Made by a program: the position numbers and the translations under genes
Notes under the pieces: model-generated
Seen by the model: the letters and a program-made list of their open reading frames with translations, nothing else
Databases searched by the model: none
Told to the model about the DNA's origin: nothing
Assembly (NCBI GenBank): GCA_965206125.1
Contig: CBDBIN010000046.1
Span: 248,001-312,000, forward strand
From: CAXWPM01 sp965206125
GTDB taxonomy: Bacteria > Acidobacteriota > Terriglobia > 20CM-2-55-15
DNA length: 64,000 nucleotides
Reading direction: 5' to 3'
In this document: positions 17,942 through 26,928 of the stretch, piece after piece
Numbering within the stretch: position 1 is the first letter of the stretch
Layout: each line of letters opens with the position of its first letter

Positions 17942-18787
17942 GTGGCAAAGATAAGAATCTCGATCGTTCACTACCTGAACTCCGTTCCTCTTGCCTGGGG
18001 CCTGCTGGAGGGCCCGCTGAAAGACGAGTTCGAGCCTGTGTTGTCGACACCCGCCGAGTGTGCCGAACAGCTGGCGTCCGGCGCCGTGGACGTTGGCCTG
18101 ATCCCGTCGATCGAGTACCAGCGGATCAAGGGCTGCCGCATCGTGCCCGGACCGGCGATTGCCTCGTTGAGCCGCGTCCAGAGCGTCCTTCTCGTGAGTC
18201 TCCTGCCGTTGTATCGCGTCCAAACGGTCGCCTTCGACCCCGCCTCGCGGTCGTCGGTCGCTCTGGCTCGTGTGATCTTCAACGAGTTCTACCGAGTGCA
18301 GCCGGAGTTCCGCGGAGTCGAGCCCGATCCGGCGCGGATGCTGGCCGCCAACGATGCGGCGCTGATCATCGGTGACGCCGCGCTACGTTACAAAGCCGCC
18401 AACCTGTTGCCGGATGTTGCCGACCAGAAGGATCTCGTCCGGCAGGGTGCCGAGCCTGTGGAGACGTTCGACCTGATGGAACGCTGGAACAACCTGACGG
18501 GCCTTCCATTCGTCTTTGCGTTCTGGGCCGTGCGACCGGGCTTCGATGACAAGACGATTGTCGACAAGCTGGTGGAGTCCCGAGAGTTGGGACTTGCCAA
18601 TCTGGAGACGATCGCGGAGCGGCATGCAGCAACGATGGAAATGGACAAAGCCTTCCTCCTCAGCTATCTCCGGAACAACGTGTATTATCATATGGATAGC
18701 GACTGCGTGGAGGCCTTGGGAGTGTTCTACCAGATGGCGGCCGCTGCCGGCGCCGGGAAGTACTCCCGAGCTATCGAGTTTTTGTGA
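17942..18787 (+). CDS. mqnA: Chorismate dehydratase MqnA (futalosine menaquinone pathway)
   Basis: Converts chorismate to 3-enolpyruvyl-benzoate, the first committed step of the futalosine route to menaquinone. The 281-residue product has the MqnA/MqnD type periplasmic-binding-like fold: RISIVHYLNSVPLAWGL at the start, VDVGLIPSIEYQ near 50-61, and LIIGDAALRY near 140-149. The start is GTG at 17942, which sets the IRISIVHYLNS N-terminus. Its stop overlaps the mqnC start as GTGA, so the two are translationally coupled. No mqnB, mqnD or mqnE is present in the window. Confidence 0.93.
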   Translation: MAKIRISIVHYLNSVPLAWGLLEGPLKDEFEPVLSTPAECAEQLASGAVDVGLIPSIEYQRIKGCRIVPGPAIASLSRVQSVLLVSLLPLYRVQTVAFDPASRSSVALARVIFNEFYRVQPEFRGVEPDPARMLAANDAALIIGDAALRYKAANLLPDVADQKDLVRQGAEPVETFDLMERWNNLTGLPFVFAFWAVRPGFDDKTIVDKLVESRELGLANLETIAERHAATMEMDKAFLLSYLRNNVYYHMDSDCVEALGVFYQMAAAAGAGKYSRAIEFL

Positions 18788-19860
18788 AACGCATATCCGA
18801 CATCCTGGAAACGGCGCGCGTCGGTGGCCGGGTCACCGACGACGAAGCGGCACTGCTCTTCGAAGAGGCTGACCTGCTCGAGTTGGGGTCAACCGCCGAT
18901 GCGATACGCGAGCGTCGTCATCCCGAGGGCGTTATCAGCTACATCATCGACCGCAACATCAACTACACGAACGTGTGCAACGAGTTTTGTAGCTTCTGTG
19001 CGTTCTACCGAGTCAAAGGTGACGCCGAAGCTTACGTCCTCCCGAACGACCTGATCTTCCAGAAGATTCAGGAGACCGTCGAGTTGGGGGGGTCTGGCAT
19101 TCTGATGCAGGGCGGTGTCAACCCGGACCTCGGGATCGACTATTACGAAGAGCTCCTCAACGGAATGCGGGAACGGTTCGAAAGTGTGCACCGTCACTGT
19201 TTCTCCCCGCCGGAAATCCTGAACATCGCGCGCGTCTCGAGCCTGACCGTCGGTCAGGTCTTCCGAAGGCTCAAAGCGGCGGGCCTCGAGTCCATGCCAG
19301 GTGGAGGAGGAGAAATCCTCGACGATGAAGTCCGGGAAGACATCAGCCCGCTCAAGTGCACGACGGATGAATGGCTGATGGTTCATCGGGTGGCACACAA
19401 TGAGGGGCTGCGGACGTCGGCGACGATGATGGTCGGCGTTGGCGAACGACTCGAACATCGGATCCGGCACCTGAAGCGTATCCGGGATTTGCAGGATGAC
19501 ACGGGTGGATTCACCGCGTTCATCCCCTGGACGTTCCAGAAGGAAAACACGCCGCTTGGCAACCGCGACCTTCCGGAGGTGACCGCCGTCGAGTACCTGA
19601 GGTTGCTGGCAGTCAGCCGGATCTACCTGGACAACTTCGACAACATTCAGGTGTCCTGGCTGACGATGGGGCTCAAGCTGGGGTCGATCGCACTGCGCTT
19701 CGGTGTCAACGACATGGGCAGCATCATGATCGAGGAGAACGTCATCAGCGCCGCCGGTGCCAACCACCGGGCCACGAGCCAGACCCTCCAACGGGTGATT
19801 TCCGACGCCGGATTCACGCCCCGCCAACGGACCACGCTATACGAACGATTCCTGAACTGA
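18784..19860 (+). CDS. mqnC: Cyclic dehypoxanthine futalosine synthase MqnC (radical SAM)
   Basis: Radical SAM enzyme that cyclises dehypoxanthine futalosine in menaquinone synthesis. The 358-residue product has the cluster-binding motif CNEFCSFC, with Cys65, Cys69 and Cys72 in the CX3CX2C spacing. It also has the SAM-binding GGVNPDL region and the MqnC-type segment SMPGGGGEIL (about 174-183). Later blocks include FIPWTFQ and VSWLTMGLKLG. It begins with GTG overlapping the mqnA stop by four bases. MqnE is a close relative, but the sequence and pairing with mqnA favour MqnC. Confidence 0.92.
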   Translation: MKRISDILETARVGGRVTDDEAALLFEEADLLELGSTADAIRERRHPEGVISYIIDRNINYTNVCNEFCSFCAFYRVKGDAEAYVLPNDLIFQKIQETVELGGSGILMQGGVNPDLGIDYYEELLNGMRERFESVHRHCFSPPEILNIARVSSLTVGQVFRRLKAAGLESMPGGGGEILDDEVREDISPLKCTTDEWLMVHRVAHNEGLRTSATMMVGVGERLEHRIRHLKRIRDLQDDTGGFTAFIPWTFQKENTPLGNRDLPEVTAVEYLRLLAVSRIYLDNFDNIQVSWLTMGLKLGSIALRFGVNDMGSIMIEENVISAAGANHRATSQTLQRVISDAGFTPRQRTTLYERFLN

Positions 19861-20006
19861 CCGTCTCCCACAGATGTCAGATGATCGCTGATCAGTGGAA
19901 AATGTGCGATGTCAAATCGGGCGGCAGGAGACTCGTTTATCGGCGAGGATTTTTCATCGACCATCGACCATCGACCATTGATCATTTTCAATCTGTCGGA
20001 GTAAAT

Positions 20007-20029
20007 GGGGACATGGGTGCCTGTCCCTA
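20007..20029. repeat. Hairpin repeat of the AAATAGGGGAC family at the 3' end of the YjbR gene
   Basis: GGGGACA (20007-20013) and TGTCCC (20022-20027) form a stem. Read on the minus strand the element is AAATAGGGACAGGCACCC, and its TAG (20029-20027) is the stop codon of the YjbR-family gene. The same layout recurs at 54871-54896 at the end of rsmI. Three tandem ATCGACC-like heptamers lie just to the left, near 19957-19977. Confidence 0.6.
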
Positions 20030-20389
20030 TTTCGCGGCCTTTGAACCACTCAGTGTTTTCTGTATCTTTTTCGGCAGCTTTGCAACGACCAACCGGTAGG
20101 ACACGTCGATGAGCGCCTTGGTTTCCGCCTTCGACAGGCGGCATTCGGTAGGGTCGATCTTTACCCACTTGTTGCGAGCCATGTAGGGGGCAGGGATGAT
20201 GCCGGGTAGTTCGGTGAGCTCGTAGAAGGTTTCCTCCTCACACTTGAACGCGTATCCTCCTCCGGGCTCCAGATCCGTCACTAAGAACATCTTTCCTGCG
20301 ACCTTGAAGACCAGGTCGTTACCCCACAACACTTCCTCCGTCGTGCCCGGATAGGACAGGCCGACCTCCCGCAGCTGGTCGACAGTCAT
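20027..20389 (-). CDS. YjbR/MmcQ family protein
   Basis: Small protein of 120 residues of the YjbR (CyaY-like fold) family, often annotated as MmcQ/YjbR DNA-binding. Family features are LSYPGTTEEVLWGNDLVFKV near the start, GYAFKCEEE in the middle and the C-terminal block ARNKWVKIDPTECRLSKAE followed by a basic tail. The function of the family is not settled. The ATG at 20389 overlaps the stop of the CPBP protease gene as TGATG; a longer upstream frame is only a shadow of that gene. Its own stop codon lies in a hairpin repeat. Confidence 0.85.
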   Translation of the reverse strand: MTVDQLREVGLSYPGTTEEVLWGNDLVFKVAGKMFLVTDLEPGGGYAFKCEEETFYELTELPGIIPAPYMARNKWVKIDPTECRLSKAETKALIDVSYRLVVAKLPKKIQKTLSGSKAAK

Positions 20390-21174
20390 CAGATCGCGCC
20401 GCCAGATTCCTGAACGAGCGTGCTGAGTGCGAAGGCAAAAAAGAGCATGGAGTTGTAAGCAACGTGCACGATGATCGGAGGGATGATCGACCGGGAGTGG
20501 CGCCGTAGCGCCGAAAGGACGTAGCCCACGCCCAGGATGAGCAGGATTCCGGTCCAGCTTCCCCATAACTGCGGGATGTGAAGCGATGCGAAGAGCACTG
20601 CCGTCATTGATACGGCGACCGACGGTCCGGCGAGTTGATCGAAGACCCGAAACAGAAAGCCGCGGAAAATTAACTCTTCGAGGATGGGGGCGAAGGCGAT
20701 CCCGAACAACGCGAACGTCCAGATGGCCCCGGGAGTTGACAGCATGCTTTCGATCGGCGGCGGTTCGGATGGCGGGAACAACGCGGCAACGATCATTACC
20801 GACACCGCCAGCCCTGCGCCCACCAGGACCAGGGGTATCGTCCGATACGCAACCTCGGGCGACCAGCCCATCTCTTCCCGGAACGAAAAACCGTGGACCT
20901 TGCGGACGAGGAAAAATATAAAGGCTACCAGGATGAGGTCAACGAAGGCCTGCAAGATGACCGAGTGAGCCGCCGTTATGTCCTCGAGGCCAAACTCCGG
21001 GTACAGAGCCTGGACGCCCCGGATCATCATGGACGGCAGGAACACGACGGAGAAGATGAAGAAGCCACCGAAGAGACTGAGGTCGATGCCGCCCCATTGC
21101 CTGTGCCGCTCGGGCGCGCTCGTTGGCGGCGGACCTGGTTCGGCTCCGAAACGCTCTTCGACGGGGTCGTTCAC
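20389..21174 (-). CDS. CPBP family intramembrane metalloprotease
   Basis: Membrane protease of the CAAX/bacteriocin-processing (ABI) family, 261 residues. After a Pro-rich cytoplasmic N-terminus there are about seven hydrophobic segments. The catalytic motifs are all present in order: EELIFRGFLFR (the EExxxR motif), FASLH (FxxxH) and HVAYNSM (HxxxN). The GTG start at 21174 overlaps the stop of the upstream gene as GTGA, and its own stop overlaps the next ATG as TGATG. Substrates of such proteins are mostly unknown. Confidence 0.9.
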   Translation of the reverse strand: MNDPVEERFGAEPGPPPTSAPERHRQWGGIDLSLFGGFFIFSVVFLPSMMIRGVQALYPEFGLEDITAAHSVILQAFVDLILVAFIFFLVRKVHGFSFREEMGWSPEVAYRTIPLVLVGAGLAVSVMIVAALFPPSEPPPIESMLSTPGAIWTFALFGIAFAPILEELIFRGFLFRVFDQLAGPSVAVSMTAVLFASLHIPQLWGSWTGILLILGVGYVLSALRRHSRSIIPPIIVHVAYNSMLFFAFALSTLVQESGGAI

Positions 21175-22151
21175 GGCCGGCGGGCCCCTGCCCTTGACTT
21201 GAGCGCCGCGGCGATCAGCGGGAGCATGATTTCGTGATGGCCCGTCAGGGCAAACGAACGCCCCCCGTGCGCGGTAGGACGTTTGAGGACGTTCACGGTC
21301 GGCCGGTAGTGCTGGATGAAGTCGAGGTTCGCCGTCGTGAAGTCCTCGAGCGTCTTCCCGAGGTTGCGGACCAGGGAAACCGCCTTGAGGAACACCTCCG
21401 GAAGGATAACCGCCGAGCCCAGATTGACATAGACGCCGCCCTCCAGGTTGCCGACGAGCGCGCACAGCAGCTTGAAGTCGCGCATCGTCGTTTCGCCCAG
21501 CTTCGCGCCCGAAACCGTAGGATGCACGTGCGTGATGTCGGTTCCGATCGCGACGTGTACCGTCACCGGGATCGATCGCGCGTACGCTTCGGCGAGTATG
21601 CTGGAGTCCGCGTGACGGAAGCCGACGTTCGGCGGGTCTTCTGCGATAAAGCGGCCGATGCCCTCGCCGATGCCGATACCATCGTCAGCCGCGGCGTTGA
21701 CAGCCGCGTTCAGGTACTCGCCGGTTTCCCGCGCCATTCCGAAGCGTCCCGAGCCCAGTCCGACTTCTACCTCTTCGGAAGTGGATCCCCGGAGGGCGAT
21801 CTCAAAGTCGTGGATGGCCGCAGCCCCGTTCATCGCGATGCCCGTAACGAGGCCGTCACGGATCATGTCGATGAAGATCGCACCCAGTCCGCACTTGACG
21901 ACATGTCCTCCCATCCCCCAGAGAATCGCCTTGCCCGAGTTGCGCGATCGGCCCAGCGCATCGACCAGGCCCCGGAGATCATCCGCCGCCAGGATGCCCG
22001 GCAGCTTTTCAAGGAACGTGTCCACCGAATCGCCGGGTTCGGGCGGCCTCCCGAACAAACCGACGTGGACCTTGCTCTTGCGGTCTCCGAGCGGGTATGT
22101 GGAGATGTCGTCGAACTCCAGAGGGCGGATCGGGTATTTCGAATCAGTCAT
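21171..22151 (-). CDS. Uncharacterised protein coupled to gmhA
   Basis: A 326-residue soluble protein whose family I cannot name. It has a glycine-rich segment ILWGMGGHVVKCGLG (about 94-108), then IAMNGAAAIHDFEIAL, VHVAIGTDITHVHP, a Gly/Asn block EGGVYVNLGSAVILPEVFLKA, and a C-terminal SFALTGHHEIMLPLIAAAL. The pattern suggests a Rossmann-like enzyme with conserved His residues, possibly acting on a sugar or nucleotide. It overlaps gmhA by 8 bases upstream and the CPBP gene by 4 downstream, so it is in one operon with a heptose gene. A role in nucleotide-sugar or heptose metabolism is only an inference from context. Confidence 0.8.
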   Translation of the reverse strand: MTDSKYPIRPLEFDDISTYPLGDRKSKVHVGLFGRPPEPGDSVDTFLEKLPGILAADDLRGLVDALGRSRNSGKAILWGMGGHVVKCGLGAIFIDMIRDGLVTGIAMNGAAAIHDFEIALRGSTSEEVEVGLGSGRFGMARETGEYLNAAVNAAADDGIGIGEGIGRFIAEDPPNVGFRHADSSILAEAYARSIPVTVHVAIGTDITHVHPTVSGAKLGETTMRDFKLLCALVGNLEGGVYVNLGSAVILPEVFLKAVSLVRNLGKTLEDFTTANLDFIQHYRPTVNVLKRPTAHGGRSFALTGHHEIMLPLIAAALKSRAGARRP

Positions 22152-22737
22152 CGTAGGCGTCCGGAAACAACTGACGGTCCACGAGTTCGGTGAGGACATG
22201 TCCGAGCAGGATGTGCGTTTCCTGGATGCGTGGCGTGACTCCGGACGGGACCGGGAACAGCACTTCGACACGGTCGGCCACCTTGCCGCCCGATTCTCCC
22301 GTAAAACCGATCGTATACAGTCCCCCTTTGCGAGCAGCGTCGATGCCGGCAAGCACGTTGGGTGAATTTCCGCTCGTCGAGATCGCGATCGCCGTATCGC
22401 CGGCTCGGCCGAGCGCCTCGATCTGCCGGGCGAACACGTTTTCGTACCCATAGTCATTTGCAAGGGCTGTAAGAACCGAGGTGTCGGTAGCCAGCGAGAG
22501 GGCCGGCAGGGCCGGCCGGTCCGGGATGAAACGTCCGACGAACTCCGCCGCGATGTGCTGCGCATCGGCTGCACTGCCGCCGTTGCCGAAGAGCAGGATC
22601 TTTTTGCCTTCCCGCAGTCCGGCTGCGATGACAGCCGCCACATCGACGACCTCCCGGCCGTACGTCTTGAAGAACGACGCCTGCACGCGATGACTCTCGG
22701 CGATGAAACCGTCGAGCATCCTCTCAGCGTCGTTCAT
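22144..22737 (-). CDS. gmhA: Sedoheptulose-7-phosphate isomerase GmhA (SIS domain)
   Basis: Isomerises sedoheptulose 7-phosphate to D-glycero-D-manno-heptose 7-phosphate, the first step of ADP-heptose synthesis for lipopolysaccharide. The 197-residue product is a single SIS domain with GNGGSAADAQHIAAEFVGRF (about 49-68) and ISTSGNSPNVL (about 118-128), typical of GmhA. The start is ATG at 22737 with GAGGAAA just upstream; it overlaps the uvrA stop as ATGA. The longer frame is a uvrA shadow. A later-step gene of the same pathway lies at 49039. Confidence 0.92.
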   Translation of the reverse strand: MNDAERMLDGFIAESHRVQASFFKTYGREVVDVAAVIAAGLREGKKILLFGNGGSAADAQHIAAEFVGRFIPDRPALPALSLATDTSVLTALANDYGYENVFARQIEALGRAGDTAIAISTSGNSPNVLAGIDAARKGGLYTIGFTGESGGKVADRVEVLFPVPSGVTPRIQETHILLGHVLTELVDRQLFPDAYDD

Positions 22738-25529
22738 GATTTCCTCTTCGGTGTCTTCGAGCGGACTCGAGACCGGTCGTCGGAAAGTATCCTGGAGAGA
22801 GCTTGTCCCGTGTAGGACCGCTTCGTTTGGGCCACCTGTTCCGGTGTACCGAAAGCCACAACGCGACCGCCGCGCTCTCCGCCGTCCGGCCCCAGGTCGA
22901 CGATCCAATCCGCAGTCTTAATCACGTCGAGATTATGCTCGATTATGATCACCGTGTTCCCGAGGTCTGTCAACCGCTTGAGAACGTCGAGAAGCTTCCG
23001 GACATCGTCGAAATGGAGGCCCGTCGTGGGCTCGTCCAGGATATAAAGCGTCTTGCCAGTTGCGCGTTTGCTCAGCTCCTTGGCGAGCTTGATCCGCTGG
23101 GCTTCGCCTCCGGACAGTGTTGTTGCGGGCTGCCCGAGATGGATGTAGCCCAACCCGACTTCGACAAGGGTCTGGAGCTTTGCCCGGACCTGAGGGATGT
23201 TCTCTAAGACTTCGAGGGCGTGTTCTACCGTTGCGCTCAGCAGGTCGGAGATCGACATGCCGCGATACTGAATGGCGAGCGTCTCGCCGTTGTAGCGCTT
23301 CGTGCGGCAGATCTCACACGGCACGTAGACATCCGGAAGAAAGCTCATCTCGATCTTGCGCAGACCATCGCCACGGCAGGCTTCACAACGCCCGCCCTTT
23401 ACGTTGAAGCTGAAGCGGCCCGCCTTGTACCCGCGGGCACGCGACTCCGGCATCATTGCGTAGAGATCGCGGATCGGTGTGAACATACCCGTGTACGTGG
23501 CAGGGTTGGAGCGGGGCGTCCGTCCGATCGGGGACTGGTCGATCTCGATGACCTTGTCGATGTGCTCGACCCCCGAGATGTTCCTGTGCGCTCCGGGTTC
23601 GTTGACAGCCCTGTAGAGCTTGCGGGCCAGCGCCCTGTAAAGGATGTTGTTGACGAGCGTCGATTTTCCAGAGCCGGAAACGCCCGTGACGACCGTCATG
23701 AGGCCGATGGGGAACGAGACGTCGACGTTGCGCAGGTTGTGCTCGCTTCCGCCGCGAACCTGGAGCATTTTCGGCGAAGGCTTTCGCCGTTTGGTCGGCA
23801 GTGGGATTTCCTGGCGGTGGGACAAATATTGACCGGTCCGGCTCTCAGGCACCTGGGCGATGGCTTCGGGCGGACCCAGTGCAACGATGCGTCCGCCGTG
23901 ATTACCGGCTCCGGGTCCCAGGTCAACGACGTAGTCCGCCCGACGGATGGTGTCCTCGTCGTGCTCGACGACGATCACGGTGTTTCCAAGATCACGCAAA
24001 CGTTCGAGCGTAGCCAGGAGTCGGTCGTTGTCTTTGTGATGCAATCCGATCGACGGCTCGTCCAGGACGTAGAGCACGCCGCGGAGGCGCGAGCCGATCT
24101 GGGTCGCCAGGCGGATGCGCTGGCTTTCACCTCCCGACAACGTGTTGGCGGTGCGTGAGAGGCTGAGGTAATCCAGCCCGACCGCCGCCAGAAACTCCAG
24201 TCGGTCGTGGATTTCCTCGACGACTCTCCCTGCGATCTGCCTTTCCCTGGGATTGAGCCGGATCGTCGCAAAGAAACCCAGGCACTGCTTGATCGGCCAT
24301 GAGGTGATCTTGGCGATCGTCTTTCCCGCCACGGTGATTGCGAGGCTCTCGGGGCGCAACCGGGCGCCGTCGCATTCGGTGCACGGCCGGGTCGCCATGA
24401 ACTCGCCGAGTTTTTCGTCGGCATCGTCGTCGTGCAACCGATTCAGGACGTCGATGATGCCTTCGAGCCTCTTGCTCTTCACGCCGTGGAAAACAGCGTT
24501 TCTTACTTTGGCCGGGAGACCTTCAAACGGCAGGTCCAGGTCGACCTTGAAATGCCGCGCGATCTTCTTGAGATGGGTCTCGATTTCGTTGTCGAACCAT
24601 CCATTCAAGCTCAGCCCGCCGTTCAGGATGGATTGCGTCGGGTCGGTCAGCATGCGGCCCGGGTCGAAGTCGAAACGCACCCCCAGTCCGTTGCACGCCC
24701 GGCAGGCACCGTAGATGCTGTTGAAGGAAAACGTACGGGGCTCGATCGTCGGCATGCTCACGCCGCAGTCAACGCAGGCCATCTTTTCCGAGTACAGGCG
24801 CTCCTCACCCTCGATGATCGCGATCTGCACGATGCCGCCGGTGAGCTTGATCGTCTGAGCGACCGAAGACTCCAACCGCTTTTCGATCCCTTCCTTGATC
24901 AACAGTCGGTCGACGACGACTTCGATCGTGTGGTTCTTCCGACGATTCAGATCGATCGGTTCGTCCAGACTGAAGAGCGTTCCGTCGACCCGCACCCGAA
25001 CGTAGCCGGCCTTTGCTATCGTCGCGAGCTGGGCCTTGAACTCTCCCTTGCGCCCGCGAACGATGGGCGCCAGCACCATGACGCGTTCACCGTGGGCCAG
25101 GTTGCGCAGGTTGCGGACGATCTGGTCGGGGCTCTGCTGAGAAATCGGCTTGTCGCAGCCCGGGCAGTGGGGGGTTCCGATCGACGAGAACAGCAGCCGC
25201 AGGTAGTCGTAGATTTCGGTGACGGTTCCAACCGTGGAGCGCGGGCTCCGCGTCGAGCTCTTCTGTTCTATCGATATCGCTGGCGAAAGGCCTTCGATCG
25301 AGTCGACATCCGGTGGTTCCAGGCGGTCCAAAAACTGGCGCGCGTAGGCTGAGAGGGACTCGACATACCGGCGCTGCCCTTCCGCGTACAGTGTGTCGAA
25401 GGCGAGGCTGGACTTGCCCGATCCGCTCAGCCCGGTCACGACCGTGAGCGTGTTGCGCGGGATCTCGACGTCGATGTTCCTTAGATTGTGTTGCCGGGCG
25501 CCGCGAATGCGGATCGCTTCGATCGACAT
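22734..25529 (-). CDS. uvrA: Excinuclease ABC subunit A
   Basis: Damage-recognition ATPase of nucleotide excision repair. The 931-residue product has two ABC modules, each with a Walker A (GLSGSGKSS near residue 33 and GVSGSGKST in the second half), signature sequences (LSGGESQRIRLA and LSGGEAQRIKLA) and zinc-finger Cys pairs (CPGC, CEAC and CEIC). The start has an AGGAG site. It begins the leftward operon uvrA-gmhA-unknown-CPBP-YjbR with overlapping stops and starts. The IS30 element is inserted about 150 bases upstream of the start and could have displaced or altered its promoter. Confidence 0.97.
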   Translation of the reverse strand: MSIEAIRIRGARQHNLRNIDVEIPRNTLTVVTGLSGSGKSSLAFDTLYAEGQRRYVESLSAYARQFLDRLEPPDVDSIEGLSPAISIEQKSSTRSPRSTVGTVTEIYDYLRLLFSSIGTPHCPGCDKPISQQSPDQIVRNLRNLAHGERVMVLAPIVRGRKGEFKAQLATIAKAGYVRVRVDGTLFSLDEPIDLNRRKNHTIEVVVDRLLIKEGIEKRLESSVAQTIKLTGGIVQIAIIEGEERLYSEKMACVDCGVSMPTIEPRTFSFNSIYGACRACNGLGVRFDFDPGRMLTDPTQSILNGGLSLNGWFDNEIETHLKKIARHFKVDLDLPFEGLPAKVRNAVFHGVKSKRLEGIIDVLNRLHDDDADEKLGEFMATRPCTECDGARLRPESLAITVAGKTIAKITSWPIKQCLGFFATIRLNPRERQIAGRVVEEIHDRLEFLAAVGLDYLSLSRTANTLSGGESQRIRLATQIGSRLRGVLYVLDEPSIGLHHKDNDRLLATLERLRDLGNTVIVVEHDEDTIRRADYVVDLGPGAGNHGGRIVALGPPEAIAQVPESRTGQYLSHRQEIPLPTKRRKPSPKMLQVRGGSEHNLRNVDVSFPIGLMTVVTGVSGSGKSTLVNNILYRALARKLYRAVNEPGAHRNISGVEHIDKVIEIDQSPIGRTPRSNPATYTGMFTPIRDLYAMMPESRARGYKAGRFSFNVKGGRCEACRGDGLRKIEMSFLPDVYVPCEICRTKRYNGETLAIQYRGMSISDLLSATVEHALEVLENIPQVRAKLQTLVEVGLGYIHLGQPATTLSGGEAQRIKLAKELSKRATGKTLYILDEPTTGLHFDDVRKLLDVLKRLTDLGNTVIIIEHNLDVIKTADWIVDLGPDGGERGGRVVAFGTPEQVAQTKRSYTGQALSRILSDDRSRVRSKTPKRKS

Positions 25530-25681
25530 TTCTGCTACAGAACTCCTTTCGGCTTGGACGGACGATAGCCAAACGACCTGTTGAAACCTTAAATTCTATC
25601 AACACTATGGGTTCGTGGGGCGCATCTTCTTCTTGAGCGATCATCCGTGATGCCGTATATTTGCGCGCGAACCGGGCTGGT

Positions 25682-26892
25682 CTCAACGGATCGACGCAAC
25701 ACTTTATCTTAAAAGGAAGAGGTGGAGTGTATGCGGAAAGGGATGCGATTCGGTTTCACGGCGGCGGAGAAGGCGGAGGTATGGGATCGGTGGCGGCGAG
25801 GGGAATCTCTGCATGAGATCGGGCGAGCGTTTGGCAAGCTGTCATCGTCTGTATATTGTCAGCTGGCGCATACCGGAGGCATTCGTCCTCGACCACGACG
25901 ACGGTCGAGGTTGGCTTTGAGCCTGTCGGAACGTGAGGAGATCTCCCGCGGGATCGCGGCCGAGCAGTCGTTGCGTTCGATCGCAGAGTGTCTGGGGCGT
26001 TCACCCTCGACGGTGAGCCGGGAGATCCAGCGCAATGGGGGCTATGATGACTACCGGGCGTCTGTCGCCGATGAACAGGCTTGGAACCGGGCCCGTCGCC
26101 CGAAGCGATGTCAGTTGGGTCGCCATCCGCGGTTACGGCGAATGGTGGCGAGGAAGCTCCGGCGGAATTGGTCGCCCGAACAGATCGCCGGCTGGCTGAA
26201 GCGATCCTATCCAGAGGATGAGTCGTATCACGTGTCCCACGAGACGATCTATCGCAGCCTATTCGTGCAGGCGCGCGGGGTGTTTAAGAAAGAACTACTT
26301 AGACATCTGAGGTCGAGACGAACGATTCGTCGATCCCGACATTCCAGTCACAAAGGTCACGGGAAAGGGGATCTCGCCGATATCGTATCGATTCGTGAGC
26401 GCCCGGCCGAGGTCGAAGATCGTGCCGTTCCCGGTCACTGGGAGGGAGATCTGATAGTGGGATCGAACAACACCTACATTGCGACCCTGGTCGAACGCCA
26501 TACCCGTTACGTGATGTTGGTGAAAGTGTCGGATAAACAGACCAAGACCGTCGTGCCTGCACTGATCAAGCACGCGAAGAAACTACCGACCGAGCTGTAT
26601 AAATCGCTGACCTGGGATCGCGGCAAGGAAATGGGAGATCATCGGCGGTTTACCCTGGCGACCGACATCGACGTCTACTTCTGCGATCCGCAGAGTCCAT
26701 GGCAACGTGGTTCCAATGAAAACACGAATGGCCTGCTCCGACAGTACTTCCCAAAGAGAACCGACTTATCGGTGCACTCGCAGGCGCACCTGAACAAGGT
26801 GGCACGTGAGCTCAATGAACGGCCGCGTAAGACGCTGGAGTTTGAAACTCCAGCAGAACGATTCAACGCTTGTGTTGCATCGATCGGTTGAG
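25682..26892 (+). mobile_element. Intact IS30-family insertion sequence (1,211 bp)
   Basis: Terminal inverted repeats of 21 bases at 25682-25702 and 26872-26892 match at 19 positions; each begins CTCAAC and ends GCAACAC when read inwards. The dinucleotide GT is present on both outer flanks (25680-25681 and 26893-26894), fitting the 2-3 bp target duplications of IS30 elements. One long transposase gene fills the interior, and its stop codon lies in the right repeat. The gene is open throughout, so the element looks recent and potentially active. Confidence 0.9.
25731..26891 (+). CDS. IS30-family transposase
   Basis: DDE transposase of 386 residues. The N-terminal third has two helix-turn-helix regions, including LSLSEREEISRGIAAEQSLR and the segment LGRSPSTVSREIQRNGG typical of IS30. 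The catalytic core shows HWEGDLIVG (first Asp), LTWDRGKEM (second Asp) and PWQRGSNENTNGLLRQYFPK (Glu in the NENTNG context). I choose the ATG at 25731; a GTG three codons upstream is also possible. It is intact, with no frameshift or internal stop. Confidence 0.93.
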   Translation: MRKGMRFGFTAAEKAEVWDRWRRGESLHEIGRAFGKLSSSVYCQLAHTGGIRPRPRRRSRLALSLSEREEISRGIAAEQSLRSIAECLGRSPSTVSREIQRNGGYDDYRASVADEQAWNRARRPKRCQLGRHPRLRRMVARKLRRNWSPEQIAGWLKRSYPEDESYHVSHETIYRSLFVQARGVFKKELLRHLRSRRTIRRSRHSSHKGHGKGDLADIVSIRERPAEVEDRAVPGHWEGDLIVGSNNTYIATLVERHTRYVMLVKVSDKQTKTVVPALIKHAKKLPTELYKSLTWDRGKEMGDHRRFTLATDIDVYFCDPQSPWQRGSNENTNGLLRQYFPKRTDLSVHSQAHLNKVARELNERPRKTLEFETPAERFNACVASIG

Positions 26893-26928
26893 GTGGCAGG
26901 ATAATCCACCCAGAACGAGAGGTTTTCC

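Noticed and set aside
22738..22908. Longer N-terminus for GmhA
   Set aside because: It lies wholly inside the uvrA coding sequence; the ATG at 22737 has a good ribosome site.
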